Under the pieces are notes generated by a model. That model did not search any database, was not told the origin of the DNA, and saw only the letters and a list, made by a program, of their open reading frames with translations. Source: Syntrophaceae bacterium UBA6255 (GTDB lineage Bacteria > Desulfobacterota > Syntrophia > Syntrophales > Smithellaceae). From it: a DNA stretch of 53,411 nt. The stretch spans positions 3,900 through 57,310 of the forward strand of contig DJVN01000133.1 in NCBI GenBank assembly GCA_002441205.1. The letters run 5' to 3'. A program made the translations under genes and the position numbers. Positions 1-8,149 of the stretch are shown piece after piece (positions within the stretch are counted from its first letter, which is position 1; each line of letters opens with the position of its first letter).

Positions 1-168
1 GAAGAAGTAAAAGCTGACGCAAAGGCAGCAAAAGAAGAAGTAAAAGATGACGCAAAAGCGGCAGATGAAAAAGCTGCAAAAGCCAAAGCCAAAGCTAAAA
101 AGAAAGCTAAGAAGGCCGTAAAGAAAGCTGAAGAGAAGGTTGAAGAAGCAGCTCCTGCTGTAAAATAA
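1..168 (+). CDS. C-terminal fragment of a Lys/Ala/Glu-rich low-complexity protein
   Basis: The window opens inside a reading frame that runs to a TAA at 166-168. The 55 visible residues are almost only Lys, Ala, Glu and Asp, with repeated E-E-V-K-x-D-A-K-A-A units followed by a K-A-K-A-K-K-K stretch, then an acidic end. This composition is typical of histone H1-like DNA-binding tails and of charged coiled-coil tails. No conserved domain is visible and the N-terminus lies outside the window, so no function is assigned. A strong terminator follows 26 bases after the stop. Confidence 0.7.
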   Translation, partial: EEVKADAKAAKEEVKDDAKAADEKAAKAKAKAKKKAKKAVKKAEEKVEEAAPAVK

Positions 169-193
169 GTTTGTAAAAACTTTATGTGGTTTC

Positions 194-230
194 AAAGAAG
201 GGACGGGTATAAAACCCGTCCCTTCTTTTC
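194..230 (+). terminator. Rho-independent terminator after the Lys/Ala-rich gene
   Basis: A perfect 14-bp stem (194-207 paired with 215-228) with a 7-base loop (TATAAAA) and a T-rich 3' arm closes the first transcription unit and separates it from the histidine kinase gene. Confidence 0.9.
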
Positions 231-274
231 GTTTATGCTAGTTAAATATTTTTGTTTTTGATATATTTAATCAA

Positions 275-1825
275 ATGATCAAGAAAATATTAAAAAACAT
301 CATCACATTTAACGACAGGCTGACTGTGCGGGCAAGGTTGATGCTTATTATCGTTTCCGGCCTTGCTTTGACCATGGCTATCTGGGGGATTGTTCAGCTT
401 ACCGCTCTGGATAAGATACTGGTTGATCAGCAGGTGAAAAGGCTGGAAGATGTCGCGGAAACAGTCAGTACCTTTTATCAATATTTTCCGACAAAGCGTG
501 GTCTGCGAGCTCTTGATTCAGCCCTTAAAGATCATATACAGAGTGATGTGCGTCTGGCGAGAATAGATATTTTTGATACCCGACATAAGAATGTCGATTA
601 TGTGGCCGGAGCAAGCCGTGTCCAATACGAGTGGCCGGATAATATTGTCGCTTCCGCAGGAAGCGGAAATAAGCCGCTTTATAAAAAAATAGATACGGAA
701 AGCGGTCCTGCTCTTGGATTTCTTTATCCTCTTTCAGAAGACATAAAAGGTTCCAAAGTCGTCGTAGGTGCCATCGGTTTTTCAAGGTCAAACGCGGAAA
801 TCATGAACACGGCCCGGGTCCTGCTGATTTTCAGCAGTGCGGGATTACTGATTTTAATTCTTCTGGTGCTGGGATTGAGCTATCGCTGGATCATCGGCAA
901 ACCGCTGAATCTGATTATTCAAACCATTGATGAGTTTCAGAAGGGACGATATGTCAACCGGATTCCAATTGTTCATATTGATGAATGGGGACAGATCTCC
1001 AAACATTTTAATGAAATGGCTGATGAAATCCAGGACGTCATGAAAAGAAATCTGGAACTCAACAGGCATCTGGAAGACCGCGTTCGTGAAGAAACTCTCA
1101 AAGTTGTGCAACTGCAAAAACAGGTTGCTGATTTAAAGCAATTGACCACTCTGGGTCAACTGACAGCTAATCTGGCCCATGATTTGGGAACCCCTCTTCA
1201 TTCCATAGGAGGTCTGGCCAGACTGCTTCTGGAAAGAGGAGGATGGCCTCAGGATGTGGAGCATAAACTGAATTTGATTGTTCAGCAGACGCAACGGCTT
1301 GATAATGTCATTCAAAACGTGCGCAAGGCTACGCGACTTCCCGAACCTCGTTTTGAAGTCTTTACCGTTCAGCAAATTTTAAGCGAAACACTGCCTCTCG
1401 TGGAACCCTTCATCAGTAAGAATAAAGTCAGAATTAAAGTTGATATTATTGAAGGATCAGGATCGCTCTATGTGGATCGATACCGTATTCAAACCGCTCT
1501 GATGAATATCATCCAAAACGCGCTGGAAGCAATGCCTCATGGGGGAGAAATAACGATCGCTGCGAAAACTATGTTGCCCGATGCTTTGATGGCGATAACC
1601 GTCAATGATACGGGTCTTGGAATGTCGCCTGACGTCATTGAAAAAGTCTGTGAACCTTTTTTCAGTACAAGGCAAGATGAAGGTATGCGTGGCTTGGGGT
1701 TAGCCATTGTTCGCGACATCATTAAAACGCACGGCGGGAAAATGGAGATAAAAAGTTTTTCCGGGCAGGGAACTTCCATTATTCTTTATTTGCCGATATT
1801 TAAAGATGCTGACGAGATTTCGTAA
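275..1825 (+). CDS. Membrane-bound sensor histidine kinase
   Basis: 516-residue sensor kinase. Two membrane segments (about residues 21-43 and 181-203) flank a periplasmic sensing region of about 135 residues; a HAMP linker follows (about 204-256), then a coiled coil, the dimerisation/phosphoacceptor box with His302 (A-H-D-L-G-T-P), and an HATPase domain with an N-box at Asn415, a D-T-G-L-G box at 445-449 and a G-L-G-L box at 473-476. It should autophosphorylate His302 and pass phosphate to a response regulator. The gene converges with an NtrC-type regulator only 18 bases away on the opposite strand, so the two are probable partners although not co-transcribed. No clear ribosome binding site precedes the ATG. 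The sensed signal is unknown. Confidence 0.9.
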   Translation: MIKKILKNIITFNDRLTVRARLMLIIVSGLALTMAIWGIVQLTALDKILVDQQVKRLEDVAETVSTFYQYFPTKRGLRALDSALKDHIQSDVRLARIDIFDTRHKNVDYVAGASRVQYEWPDNIVASAGSGNKPLYKKIDTESGPALGFLYPLSEDIKGSKVVVGAIGFSRSNAEIMNTARVLLIFSSAGLLILILLVLGLSYRWIIGKPLNLIIQTIDEFQKGRYVNRIPIVHIDEWGQISKHFNEMADEIQDVMKRNLELNRHLEDRVREETLKVVQLQKQVADLKQLTTLGQLTANLAHDLGTPLHSIGGLARLLLERGGWPQDVEHKLNLIVQQTQRLDNVIQNVRKATRLPEPRFEVFTVQQILSETLPLVEPFISKNKVRIKVDIIEGSGSLYVDRYRIQTALMNIIQNALEAMPHGGEITIAAKTMLPDALMAITVNDTGLGMSPDVIEKVCEPFFSTRQDEGMRGLGLAIVRDIIKTHGGKMEIKSFSGQGTSIILYLPIFKDADEIS

Positions 1826-1843
1826 TTGAAGGAACGCTCATCA

Positions 1844-3211
1844 TCACGTTTTAAAGGAAGACTTCCCGTTCAGACCAATTTTTTCTTCCTGCAGTCCGTA
1901 ACGGCGAATCTTCGTCCGTAAAGTTTTGCGGTCAATGTCCAAAAGTTGCGCCGCTTTGGATTGATTCCAGACCGTTTCCTTAAGCGTCTGTAAAATCTTT
2001 TCTTTTTCCACGGTTTCGAGAGGAGACATGCCGGGAGAGGTTGTGTCTTCCTTTGAATCTTCTTTTTGTGAAAAACGCTTCGGCAGATTTTCCGGCAGGA
2101 TAACCGCGAAAGGTGAAAGCAGCAACGTTTGCTGAAGCGTATTTTCCATTTCCCGTACATTGCCCGGCCAGTCATAAGCCATGAGCAATTCCATCGCCTC
2201 CATGGAAATACGAACGTTAGGATAGCCGAACTTTTTCAGCAGTGATTCGGTAAGCATGGGAATATCTTCTTTGTGTTCTCTCAGCGGCGGGATACGCAAA
2301 CGGACGATGAATCTGTACAGGAGATCCATACGAAATCGTCCCGTGTTTACTTCTTCATCGATATTTTTGTTGGCGGCCGCCACCATACGAACGGTTGTGT
2401 GACGCACCTCGTGACCGCCGATTCTTCTGACTTCTCCGTCCTGCATGAAACGCAGAAACTTGCCTTGCAGGGCTGTGGACATTTCCGTTATTTCATCCAG
2501 AAAGACCGTTCCTCCTTCAGCTGATTCCAGCAGCCCGATGTGCTGATGATTGGCGCCGGTGAAAGAACCTTTCTCGTACCCGAAAAGTTCCGATTCCAGC
2601 AAATTATCGGGAATGGCTCCGCAATGCACGACCACAAAAGGTTTGTCGCGCCGCGAGGACATATGATGCAGCGAACGGGCGGTCAATTCCTTGCCGGTTC
2701 CGCTTTCTCCTTCGATGAGAACGCTGGCCGGCACGTCGGCAATGCGGGCTATCTGTTTATAAAATTCCACCATGGCTGCCGACGAACCGATTAATTTTGT
2801 TTCTCCACCGGCTTCCGGTGAGTCGAGTTTCAGACGCCTTTCGCGAAGTTCCCTGACATCAAGTACTTTCTTGACTATCGCGCGACAAGCTTCAGGAGAG
2901 AAAGGCTTGCTGATGTAATCCCACGCTCCCAGGCTTAAGGCCTCCATCGTTGTTTCCAGAGAACCGTACGCCGTCATGAGAATGACAGGCAGATCAGGCC
3001 ATTTTTTATGAACCTTTTCCAGAAACTGCAGACCGTCCATTTCCGGCATGCGAATATCAGACATCAGCAAATCATACGATGAAAGATCCTGTTTAAGTGC
3101 TTCCAGAGCAGATGTGCAAGTCATCACATCATAGCCGTCAAGGCGAAGGGCTTCCTGCAAGAATTCGCAAGCAATGGCATCGTCATCGATTACAAGAATA
3201 CGTTTTTTCAT
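1844..3211 (-). CDS. NtrC-family sigma-54-dependent response regulator
   Basis: 455-residue regulator, probably the partner of the neighbouring kinase. Receiver domain at residues 1-120 with phosphoacceptor Asp52 (M-S-D-I-R-M-P) and the Thr and Lys of the active site (M-T-A-Y, K-P-F). AAA+ sigma-54 interaction domain at about 140-375, with Walker A G-E-S-G-T-G-K-E at 168-175. The sigma-54-contact loop reads GSFTGA (215-220) instead of the usual GAFTGA. A Fis-type helix-turn-helix lies near the C-terminus (S-K-A-A-Q-L-L, R-K-T-L-R-T-K). The ATG at 3211 is chosen over an in-frame TTG two codons upstream because AAAGG lies six bases before it. No sigma-54 promoter was recognised in the window, so its targets may lie elsewhere. 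Confidence 0.92.
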   Translation of the reverse strand: MKKRILVIDDDAIACEFLQEALRLDGYDVMTCTSALEALKQDLSSYDLLMSDIRMPEMDGLQFLEKVHKKWPDLPVILMTAYGSLETTMEALSLGAWDYISKPFSPEACRAIVKKVLDVRELRERRLKLDSPEAGGETKLIGSSAAMVEFYKQIARIADVPASVLIEGESGTGKELTARSLHHMSSRRDKPFVVVHCGAIPDNLLESELFGYEKGSFTGANHQHIGLLESAEGGTVFLDEITEMSTALQGKFLRFMQDGEVRRIGGHEVRHTTVRMVAAANKNIDEEVNTGRFRMDLLYRFIVRLRIPPLREHKEDIPMLTESLLKKFGYPNVRISMEAMELLMAYDWPGNVREMENTLQQTLLLSPFAVILPENLPKRFSQKEDSKEDTTSPGMSPLETVEKEKILQTLKETVWNQSKAAQLLDIDRKTLRTKIRRYGLQEEKIGLNGKSSFKT

Positions 3212-3428
3212 AAACAACCTTTAATATAGATTCAACAAACTATCCGAACAGGAGTAATCATATAAAAACGAAGGAATGATATGATCCGCGCATAGTGTCT
3301 TTTATATTTTTTTCGCAAAGTAGCACAAATTAATTGCATAAATCCAGTTGTTAATTTGATCATTAGACAAGATGGGAGCATGCGGTTTGGCTTTTTAGAA
3401 TTTTAAAAATTGAAAATAACTTGTGTAT

Positions 3429-3464
3429 AAAAAAAGTGGCTTGCGTGCGAGACACGCAAGCCAC
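3429..3464 (-). terminator. Terminator of the acyl-CoA dehydrogenase operon
   Basis: A perfect 12-bp stem (3436-3447 with 3453-3464, five-base loop) is followed on the minus strand by a run of seven T (3435-3429). It lies 28 bases beyond the stop of the second gene of the operon. Confidence 0.9.
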
Positions 3465-3492
3465 AATGCAAAAAGAAATACTTTCCTATATC

Positions 3493-4692
3493 TTAAGCAA
3501 GCATATCTCTTCCGTAGTCAAGAATACGCCTTGCAATAACAATCATATTGATCTGCTGTGTGCCTTCATAGATATCATTGACCTTATTGTCTCTCATCCA
3601 TTTTTCCAGCAGATATTTTTGAGAGTATCCGATAGGTCCAAGCAACTCAACACATTTCTGACAAATCAGATTGCCGGCCTTTCCTCCTTTTGCCTTGGCC
3701 ATGGATGCCTCTAAATTGTTGGGTCGGCCATTATCAGCCATCCATGCGGCTTTTTGTGTTATAACGCGGATCATTTCCAGCTGAGCTTCCATCCAAAGCA
3801 TGTCCTTTTCAATGGCGCTAAGCTTAACCAGAGGTTTGTCGTAGCGTATTTCTATCCCTTCTTTAGCGAGAGCTTCTTTTGTGAATTCATAAGCAGCCCT
3901 TGCGCAACCGAGTGCCAGAGCGCCAACCAACGGCCGTGAGGCATCAAAAGTTGCCATAACACCCTTGAAGCCGCCTTCGGGTCTTATTTCCGGATCACCC
4001 AGTATATTGGTTTTTGGTATTCTGCAATCCTGAAGAATCAGTACTGCGGTGTCGGAAGCCCGGATGCCGCACTTATGTTCCAGTTTCCCTACTGTCAGGC
4101 CCGGTGTGCCTTTTTCGACGATAAAGGATTTGATGGCCGCTCTGCCCTTGCTTTTGTCCAGAGTTGCCCAGACAACAACGACTTCACAGCGGTCACCGTC
4201 TGTTACAAATATCTTTTCACCATTTAATATATACTCATCACCATCAAGAACGGCCGTCGTACTGACCGCGCTGGCGTCCGATCCGCAACCCGGTTCGGTA
4301 ATAGCCATGGCGGCATATTTCTGTCCGAATCGTTCATACTGTTCATCGGTAGCCACAGCACCGATGGCTGCGTTGCCCAAACCGGATCCGGGCAAGGCCA
4401 GCATTAAGCCGACATCTCCCCAGCCCAATTCTTCGGCGCCGACGGTAGCCATGACATTGGCGCCAATCTTGTCATCAGTGACTTTAATTTCCTTCTTTTC
4501 ACCACCCTTCTTTTTTCTGCCCGATCCCATTCCGCCTGCCTGCATGATGACGCGAAAAGGCTCCAGTTCCGTTGGTCTTTGATGTTCATGTTCGTCATAA
4601 TATCGTGCAATCGGTCTCATGATATCGTTGGCCATACCATGGATTAAATCTGCCACCTGTTTTTCCATATCAGATACTTTAAAGCTTATCAT
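3493..4692 (-). CDS. Acyl-CoA dehydrogenase, second gene of the pair
   Basis: 399-residue flavoprotein of the acyl-CoA dehydrogenase family, expected to introduce an alpha,beta double bond into an acyl-CoA and pass electrons to ETF. The middle domain carries the family signature A-I-T-E-P-G-C-G-S-D-A, and the C-terminal helical domain ends in I-Y-E-G-T-Q-Q with Glu376 in the usual catalytic-base position. Unusual is a Gly/Lys-rich stretch at about residues 55-76 (G-S-G-R-K-K-K-G-G-E-K-K) in the N-terminal helical domain, where most family members are much shorter and not basic. A strong ribosome binding site (AAGGAGGA) precedes the ATG. It is 22 bases downstream of a second dehydrogenase gene in one operon controlled by a TetR-type operator. 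The substrate cannot be told from sequence. Confidence 0.9.
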   Translation of the reverse strand: MISFKVSDMEKQVADLIHGMANDIMRPIARYYDEHEHQRPTELEPFRVIMQAGGMGSGRKKKGGEKKEIKVTDDKIGANVMATVGAEELGWGDVGLMLALPGSGLGNAAIGAVATDEQYERFGQKYAAMAITEPGCGSDASAVSTTAVLDGDEYILNGEKIFVTDGDRCEVVVVWATLDKSKGRAAIKSFIVEKGTPGLTVGKLEHKCGIRASDTAVLILQDCRIPKTNILGDPEIRPEGGFKGVMATFDASRPLVGALALGCARAAYEFTKEALAKEGIEIRYDKPLVKLSAIEKDMLWMEAQLEMIRVITQKAAWMADNGRPNNLEASMAKAKGGKAGNLICQKCVELLGPIGYSQKYLLEKWMRDNKVNDIYEGTQQINMIVIARRILDYGRDMLA

Positions 4693-4714
4693 TTTGATCC
4701 TCCTTCATTTAGGC

Positions 4715-5821
4715 TTAGGCCATTGCCAGACCTTCTAACATTGAAAATGCCCTTGCATTTCTGAACCACAGTTCGATGTTATGTTCACGGATAAGGCCAT
4801 GACCTCCCAATATCGAAACTCCATAGTCAGCAATCTTAAACACCTGCTCAGCAGCATACGTCTTGGTGAGATAGGAAATCCTTAAAAGATCGTCCTTCAT
4901 GGCTTCTCCCTGATCAGCTGTCCAGGCCGCCTTCCATGTCATGGATCTTATGCCTTCGATTTCTATGGCTGCGTCGGCAAGCATGAACGCGATGGATTGA
5001 CGTGTAGCGATTGGATGTCCGAACGCCACGCGTTCTTTTGCGTATTTGATGGCGTAATCCAATACTGACTGTGAAACACCCACCATCGTGGCCGAAAGTC
5101 CAATACGGGAGAGACACAAAAGTCTTGTGTAATCAATTCCCTTATCCCCCCCGAGACAATTTTCTACAGGTACCTTGCAATCTTTAAAAGCGACGCTGTA
5201 AAGGGGAAGAGCGTTGATGCCCATATTCTTTTCTTTCTCTACCAGTGACACTCCCGCCGCATTTTTCTCGACGATAAAAGCGCCGGTGCCTTTGCCTGTC
5301 GAGGCAATTACCAGCATATATTCTGCAGTATCCGCCATCGGAACAAGACACTTTTCTCCGTTGATGACATAGTGACCCTTGTTCAGGACAGCTTTTGTCT
5401 TTACATCAAACGGGTCAAATGAAATGGAGTGTTCCATGATGGCCAGGGTTCCAACCTTGTATTTGTCGCCGCAAAAGGTTGGAAGATACTTCTGCTTTTG
5501 AGCATCCGTTCCCATTTCCAGAATGGGCAACACAAAAAGATTTGGCGCCATTGCCGCAAGAGACAATGAAAGATCGCCATAAGCAAGTGCCTCTGCCATG
5601 ATGACATTATTCAGGCAAGATCTGTTGAACCCATAGCCGCCATACGTCTCCGGTATGATATTGGCTGTAAGTCCCAAGCCCCATGTTTTTTGAAGAAATT
5701 CCGATGGAATAGAAAATTTTTCATCGCAATCCCTCGAAAGTGGCCTTAATTCATCAGCCGCGAAACTTTCCATGGATTCTTTAATCTGTCGTTGATCTTC
5801 ATCCAAACTAAACGTTGACAT
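4715..5821 (-). CDS. Acyl-CoA dehydrogenase, first gene of the pair
   Basis: 368-residue acyl-CoA dehydrogenase. N-terminal helical domain (about 1-115), beta domain (about 120-215, with N-G-E-K-C-L-V-P) and C-terminal helical domain with the F-G-H-P-I-A-T-R-Q flavin-contact motif and G-G-H-G near the end. The protein stops five residues after M-L-E-G: Glu363 is where the catalytic base is expected, but the usual C-terminal helix after it is missing. The ATG at 5821 has an excellent AAGGAGGT site. Being paired with a second, differently modified dehydrogenase, it may form a heteromeric enzyme, as known for some steroid and aromatic acyl-CoA dehydrogenases; that is inference. Promoter and TetR operator lie about 200 bases upstream. 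Confidence 0.9.
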   Translation of the reverse strand: MSTFSLDEDQRQIKESMESFAADELRPLSRDCDEKFSIPSEFLQKTWGLGLTANIIPETYGGYGFNRSCLNNVIMAEALAYGDLSLSLAAMAPNLFVLPILEMGTDAQKQKYLPTFCGDKYKVGTLAIMEHSISFDPFDVKTKAVLNKGHYVINGEKCLVPMADTAEYMLVIASTGKGTGAFIVEKNAAGVSLVEKEKNMGINALPLYSVAFKDCKVPVENCLGGDKGIDYTRLLCLSRIGLSATMVGVSQSVLDYAIKYAKERVAFGHPIATRQSIAFMLADAAIEIEGIRSMTWKAAWTADQGEAMKDDLLRISYLTKTYAAEQVFKIADYGVSILGGHGLIREHNIELWFRNARAFSMLEGLAMA

Positions 5822-6008
5822 TCCTACCTCCTTATTTAAGCTTTTTTAAATAACAATCTTTTTAAAAAACAATCTATATCAAAACCAGGAACTTTTTGAT
5901 GCCAAGGTATTTTGCAGCGGTAACGCTCCACGAAGATGATCACTCAGCCATCAGCAAGAAATCCACGCGCGCAAATGTCCGCCCATTCTAACTTTGCGAT
6001 AAAAATAT

Positions 6009-6022
6009 TTACCGATTGGTAA
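6009..6022. promoter_or_regulatory. TetR-type operator 1
   Basis: 14-base palindrome TTACCGATTGGTAA, symmetric except for one base in the centre. The same sequence recurs at 7005-7018 and 7126-7139 around the TetR gene, supporting all three as sites of one regulator. Confidence 0.8.
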
Positions 6023-6048
6023 GTACTAAAAAAAATAATACATGTCAA
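6020..6048 (-). promoter_or_regulatory. Sigma-70 promoter of the acyl-CoA dehydrogenase operon
   Basis: On the minus strand, a consensus -35 TTGACA (6048-6043), a 17-base spacer and -10 TACTTA (6025-6020). The -10 overlaps the TetR-type palindrome at 6009-6022, so bound repressor would block RNA polymerase. Confidence 0.7.
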
Positions 6049-6076
6049 TCTCTTTTTAACACATGTGTTTTTTATG

Positions 6077-6106
6077 TTGCATATTGTCACATGTATAATA
6101 TATAAT
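6077..6106 (+). promoter_or_regulatory. Possible promoter of the TetR gene
   Basis: TTGCAT at 6077-6082 and TATAAT at 6101-6106 are separated by 18 bases. No TetR-type palindrome overlaps it, so autorepression through this promoter is not evident. Confidence 0.4.
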
Positions 6107-6224
6107 CACATTAACAATAACTTATATGATTGTAAGCTATTGTTGTTAAATGTGCTGAAATGATTGCATTGTAACCCGGGAAAGAAAGAAGATTTTTTAC
6201 CACATGGTTTTACTATAATAAATT

Positions 6225-6899
6225 ATGGAAAAATTAAGGAAAACTGCAAAAAAGCGTTCTCCCGACAACGAAAAAAATGCCAGGGAAAGAATTTTAAAAG
6301 CTGCGCGGGAAGTGTTTTGTTTATATCCTTTTAAGACAGCAAGTACCCGCATGATAGCCCAAAAAGCCGGCGTAGAACATCCCATGATTCATTATTATTT
6401 CGGATCCAAGGAAGAGCTCTTTTACGCCATGGCTGAAATTATGTATAACGAAGTCGTTTCAGTTCAACAATCGTGGTTCAAAGAAATTAAGGCCTCTTCT
6501 TTGGAAGAGGGATTTTCAATCTTTATCGATCGCGTACTGGATTATGCTATGACCACCCCGGACGCGCTGCGAATATCCGCTTTAAATGCAATGAGTATAG
6601 GTAATATCAATGAAATACCCGGATACCGGTTCATGATTATGAATATGGCATCCATGAAGCGAGTTATGGAAGAAGGGCTGATGCTGAAAGGGTCGAATCG
6701 TGAAATAGAAATGTTCATCTACTGTTTTTATAATATCATGATATCGTTTATCGGAACACGATCTTTACAGGCCCAGGCATTGAACATGAATCCTTTGGAA
6801 GATCAATATCGCACATGGGTAAAAGATTGTTGCATGACACTTTTTTTCCCCTGGTTTAAGAAAATTTTATTTGGTCAGGATTTTCGCGAAGATCAATAG
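6225..6899 (+). CDS. TetR-family transcriptional regulator of the acyl-CoA locus
   Basis: 224-residue TetR/AcrR regulator. The N-terminal DNA-binding domain (about 20-66) shows the family signature with helix-turn-helix T-R-M-I-A-Q-K-A-G-V and the closing I-H-Y-Y-F-G-S-K-E-E-L-F. The C-terminal half is a variable helical ligand-binding domain, as in FadR/PsrA-like TetR proteins that sense acyl-CoAs. It is transcribed away from the dehydrogenase pair and towards an SCP2-like gene, and the same palindrome covers the promoters of both. The most economical reading is that it represses both until a CoA thioester or related inducer binds. The start lacks a clear ribosome binding site, but the reading frame has no better start. 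Confidence 0.9.
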   Translation: MEKLRKTAKKRSPDNEKNARERILKAAREVFCLYPFKTASTRMIAQKAGVEHPMIHYYFGSKEELFYAMAEIMYNEVVSVQQSWFKEIKASSLEEGFSIFIDRVLDYAMTTPDALRISALNAMSIGNINEIPGYRFMIMNMASMKRVMEEGLMLKGSNREIEMFIYCFYNIMISFIGTRSLQAQALNMNPLEDQYRTWVKDCCMTLFFPWFKKILFGQDFREDQ

Positions 6900-7004
6900 G
6901 TAAAAAATAGAAACGTTCTGAACAGCCAAGGATATGATTCCAGATTTTCACCTGCGAACGTATTATCATTTTGTTTTTGACTCCAAGCTTTTCCTTTTTA
7001 ATAT

Positions 7005-7018
7005 TAACCTATTGGTAA
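7005..7018. promoter_or_regulatory. TetR-type operator 2
   Basis: TAACCTATTGGTAA, matching the operator consensus at 12 of 14 positions, centred 121 bases upstream of operator 3. Between them lie an 8-bp inverted repeat (AATGATAT...ATATCATT) and a tiny frame of nine codons (7043-7072) behind an AGAGGA site, whose meaning is unclear. Confidence 0.6.
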
Positions 7019-7099
7019 AATAATTAAATAAAGAGGAATGATATGTCATTTATTATATATCATTATCAATAACAATATCTTATAAAAGTAAAATAATTG

Positions 7100-7128
7100 T
7101 TGACAAGAATATATATTTATATTATTTA
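7100..7128 (+). promoter_or_regulatory. Sigma-70 promoter of the SCP2-like gene
   Basis: TTGACA (7100-7105), a 17-base spacer and TATTTA (7123-7128). The -10 runs into the perfect palindrome of operator 3, the same arrangement as at the dehydrogenase promoter. Confidence 0.75.
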
Positions 7129-7139
7129 CCAATTGGTAA
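7126..7139. promoter_or_regulatory. TetR-type operator 3 (perfect palindrome)
   Basis: TTACCAATTGGTAA, perfectly symmetric. It overlaps the -10 element of the SCP2-like gene promoter, as expected for a repressor site. Confidence 0.85.
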
Positions 7140-7184
7140 GTCCGTGTGTGGGTGGACAAGTAAAATTTTTAAAGGAGGGTACTT

Positions 7185-7778
7185 ATGTGGAGTTCAATAT
7201 TACCGACAGCGCCGGAGGGAATCAGTGTTGATGATTTTTTTGTCAATTTTGTTCCGGAACAGTTCAATAAGATGAAGGATATTCTTAACGTCGTTGATCT
7301 TTCTTTTTTGGGGGAAAATGATTTCAAAATGCAGTTCAACGTCGAAGGAAAAGAGTATGGAGTTAAATTCAAAAATGGCAAGGATCTGGAAGTTATCAAT
7401 GGGCAGGTCGACAAGCCTGCTTTCTCTCTTTATGTTTCCGAAAAGGATTGGCGTGATGCCGTTACAGGAAAATTTAACAAGCTGGCTGATGATTTCACCG
7501 GTGATCCATCTTATTTTATCGATGCCAAACGTTACAGCGCTTTGCAGTCAACCAATGGCATGGTGAACATGAACCTCAAAAAGAAGGATGGTCGAACTCT
7601 TCCGCTCAAAGTTGTTTTCAACGGCGCGGAAACTCCTGCCGTAACAGTCAATCTTGATATGGTTGACGGACTGGCAATGTTAAACAGGGAAACCGACGGA
7701 ATGAAATTGTTCATGGAAGGAAAGCTCAAGTTCACAGGAGACATGACCCTGCTTATGAAATTACAAAATCTTATGTAG
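7185..7778 (+). CDS. SCP2-like sterol/lipid carrier domain protein
   Basis: 197-residue soluble protein without signal peptide or membrane segment. The C-terminal half resembles the SCP2 sterol-carrier fold: it ends in E-G-K-L-K-F-T-G-D-M, then L-L-M-K-L-Q, the hallmark terminal motif of that family, and contains an N-L-D-M-V-D-G strand. SCP2 domains bind fatty acids, sterols or acyl-CoAs in a hydrophobic tunnel. The N-terminal ~90 residues are not recognised. An AAAGGAGGG site sits seven bases before the ATG. It has its own repressor-overlapped promoter shared in design with the dehydrogenase operon, which suggests it carries or presents the substrate of those enzymes. Confidence 0.7.
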   Translation: MWSSILPTAPEGISVDDFFVNFVPEQFNKMKDILNVVDLSFLGENDFKMQFNVEGKEYGVKFKNGKDLEVINGQVDKPAFSLYVSEKDWRDAVTGKFNKLADDFTGDPSYFIDAKRYSALQSTNGMVNMNLKKKDGRTLPLKVVFNGAETPAVTVNLDMVDGLAMLNRETDGMKLFMEGKLKFTGDMTLLMKLQNLM

Positions 7779-7792
7779 ATTTGACGATTACC

Positions 7793-7833
7793 AGCCATTG
7801 CCGGAATTCTTTGATCGTTGTCCGGCAATGGCT
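7793..7833 (+). terminator. Hairpin after the SCP2-like gene
   Basis: A perfect 13-bp stem (7793-7805 with 7821-7833), 15-base loop, 14 bases after the stop. There is no T-run, so it may be a weak or factor-assisted terminator, or an mRNA 3' stabiliser. Confidence 0.6.
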
Positions 7834-7905
7834 TAAAGAACCTTTGTAGTCAAAAATACGCAGTATCCCATCTATTTCAATCGTTAAGACTCTCCACTTT
7901 AAATC

Positions 7906-7934
7906 TTGACAAATAAATCCTACTGTGATTTACG
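7906..7934 (+). promoter_or_regulatory. Possible promoter of the rpmH operon
   Basis: TTGACA at 7906-7911 and, 17 bases later, a weak -10 TTTACG preceded by a TGA that could act as an extended -10. Confidence 0.35.
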
Positions 7935-7965
7935 CAATACCCTATTACTTTTAGGGGTTTTGATT

Positions 7966-8103
7966 ATGAAGAAGACTTTGACCAATAAAACAAATACCAA
8001 AAGAAAGAAAACACATGGTTTTCTTGTTCGAATGTCATCGAAGGCTGGAAGGCAGGTTTTAAGCCGTCGCAGAGCCAAGGGAAGAAAACGTTTAGCAGTA
8101 TAA
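7966..8103 (+). CDS. rpmH: 50S ribosomal protein L34
   Basis: 45-residue L34, a small basic protein of the large ribosomal subunit. The C-terminal half is canonical: K-K-T-H-G-F, R-M-S-S-K-A-G-R, V-L-S-R-R-R-A-K-G-R-K-R-L. The ATG at 7966 is chosen because it gives the family length and begins M-K-K-T; an AGGGG lies about ten bases upstream. The open frame extends 20 codons further upstream, but those residues do not belong to L34. It opens the conserved rpmH-rnpA-yidD-yidC-khpB-mnmE cluster. Confidence 0.95.
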   Translation: MKKTLTNKTNTKRKKTHGFLVRMSSKAGRQVLSRRRAKGRKRLAV

Positions 8104-8149
8104 ATCCGGCACCTTAGCTGCCGTTTTAAGGGTGGTCAGGTCATTATGC

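Larger units (their letters stand above)
5822..6224. other. Divergent regulatory region between the dehydrogenase operon and the TetR gene
   Basis: 403 bases without a convincing gene. It holds the promoter and operator of the dehydrogenase operon (6009-6048, minus strand), a probable promoter for the TetR gene (6077-6106), and an imperfect inverted repeat at about 6111-6149 built on TTAACAA/TTGTTAA. The dehydrogenase mRNA would have an untranslated leader of nearly 200 bases (about 5822-6013). Confidence 0.6.

Noticed and set aside
7834..7965. Replication origin next to rpmH
   Set aside because: rpmH often borders oriC, but no cluster of DnaA boxes and no dnaA gene is present here.
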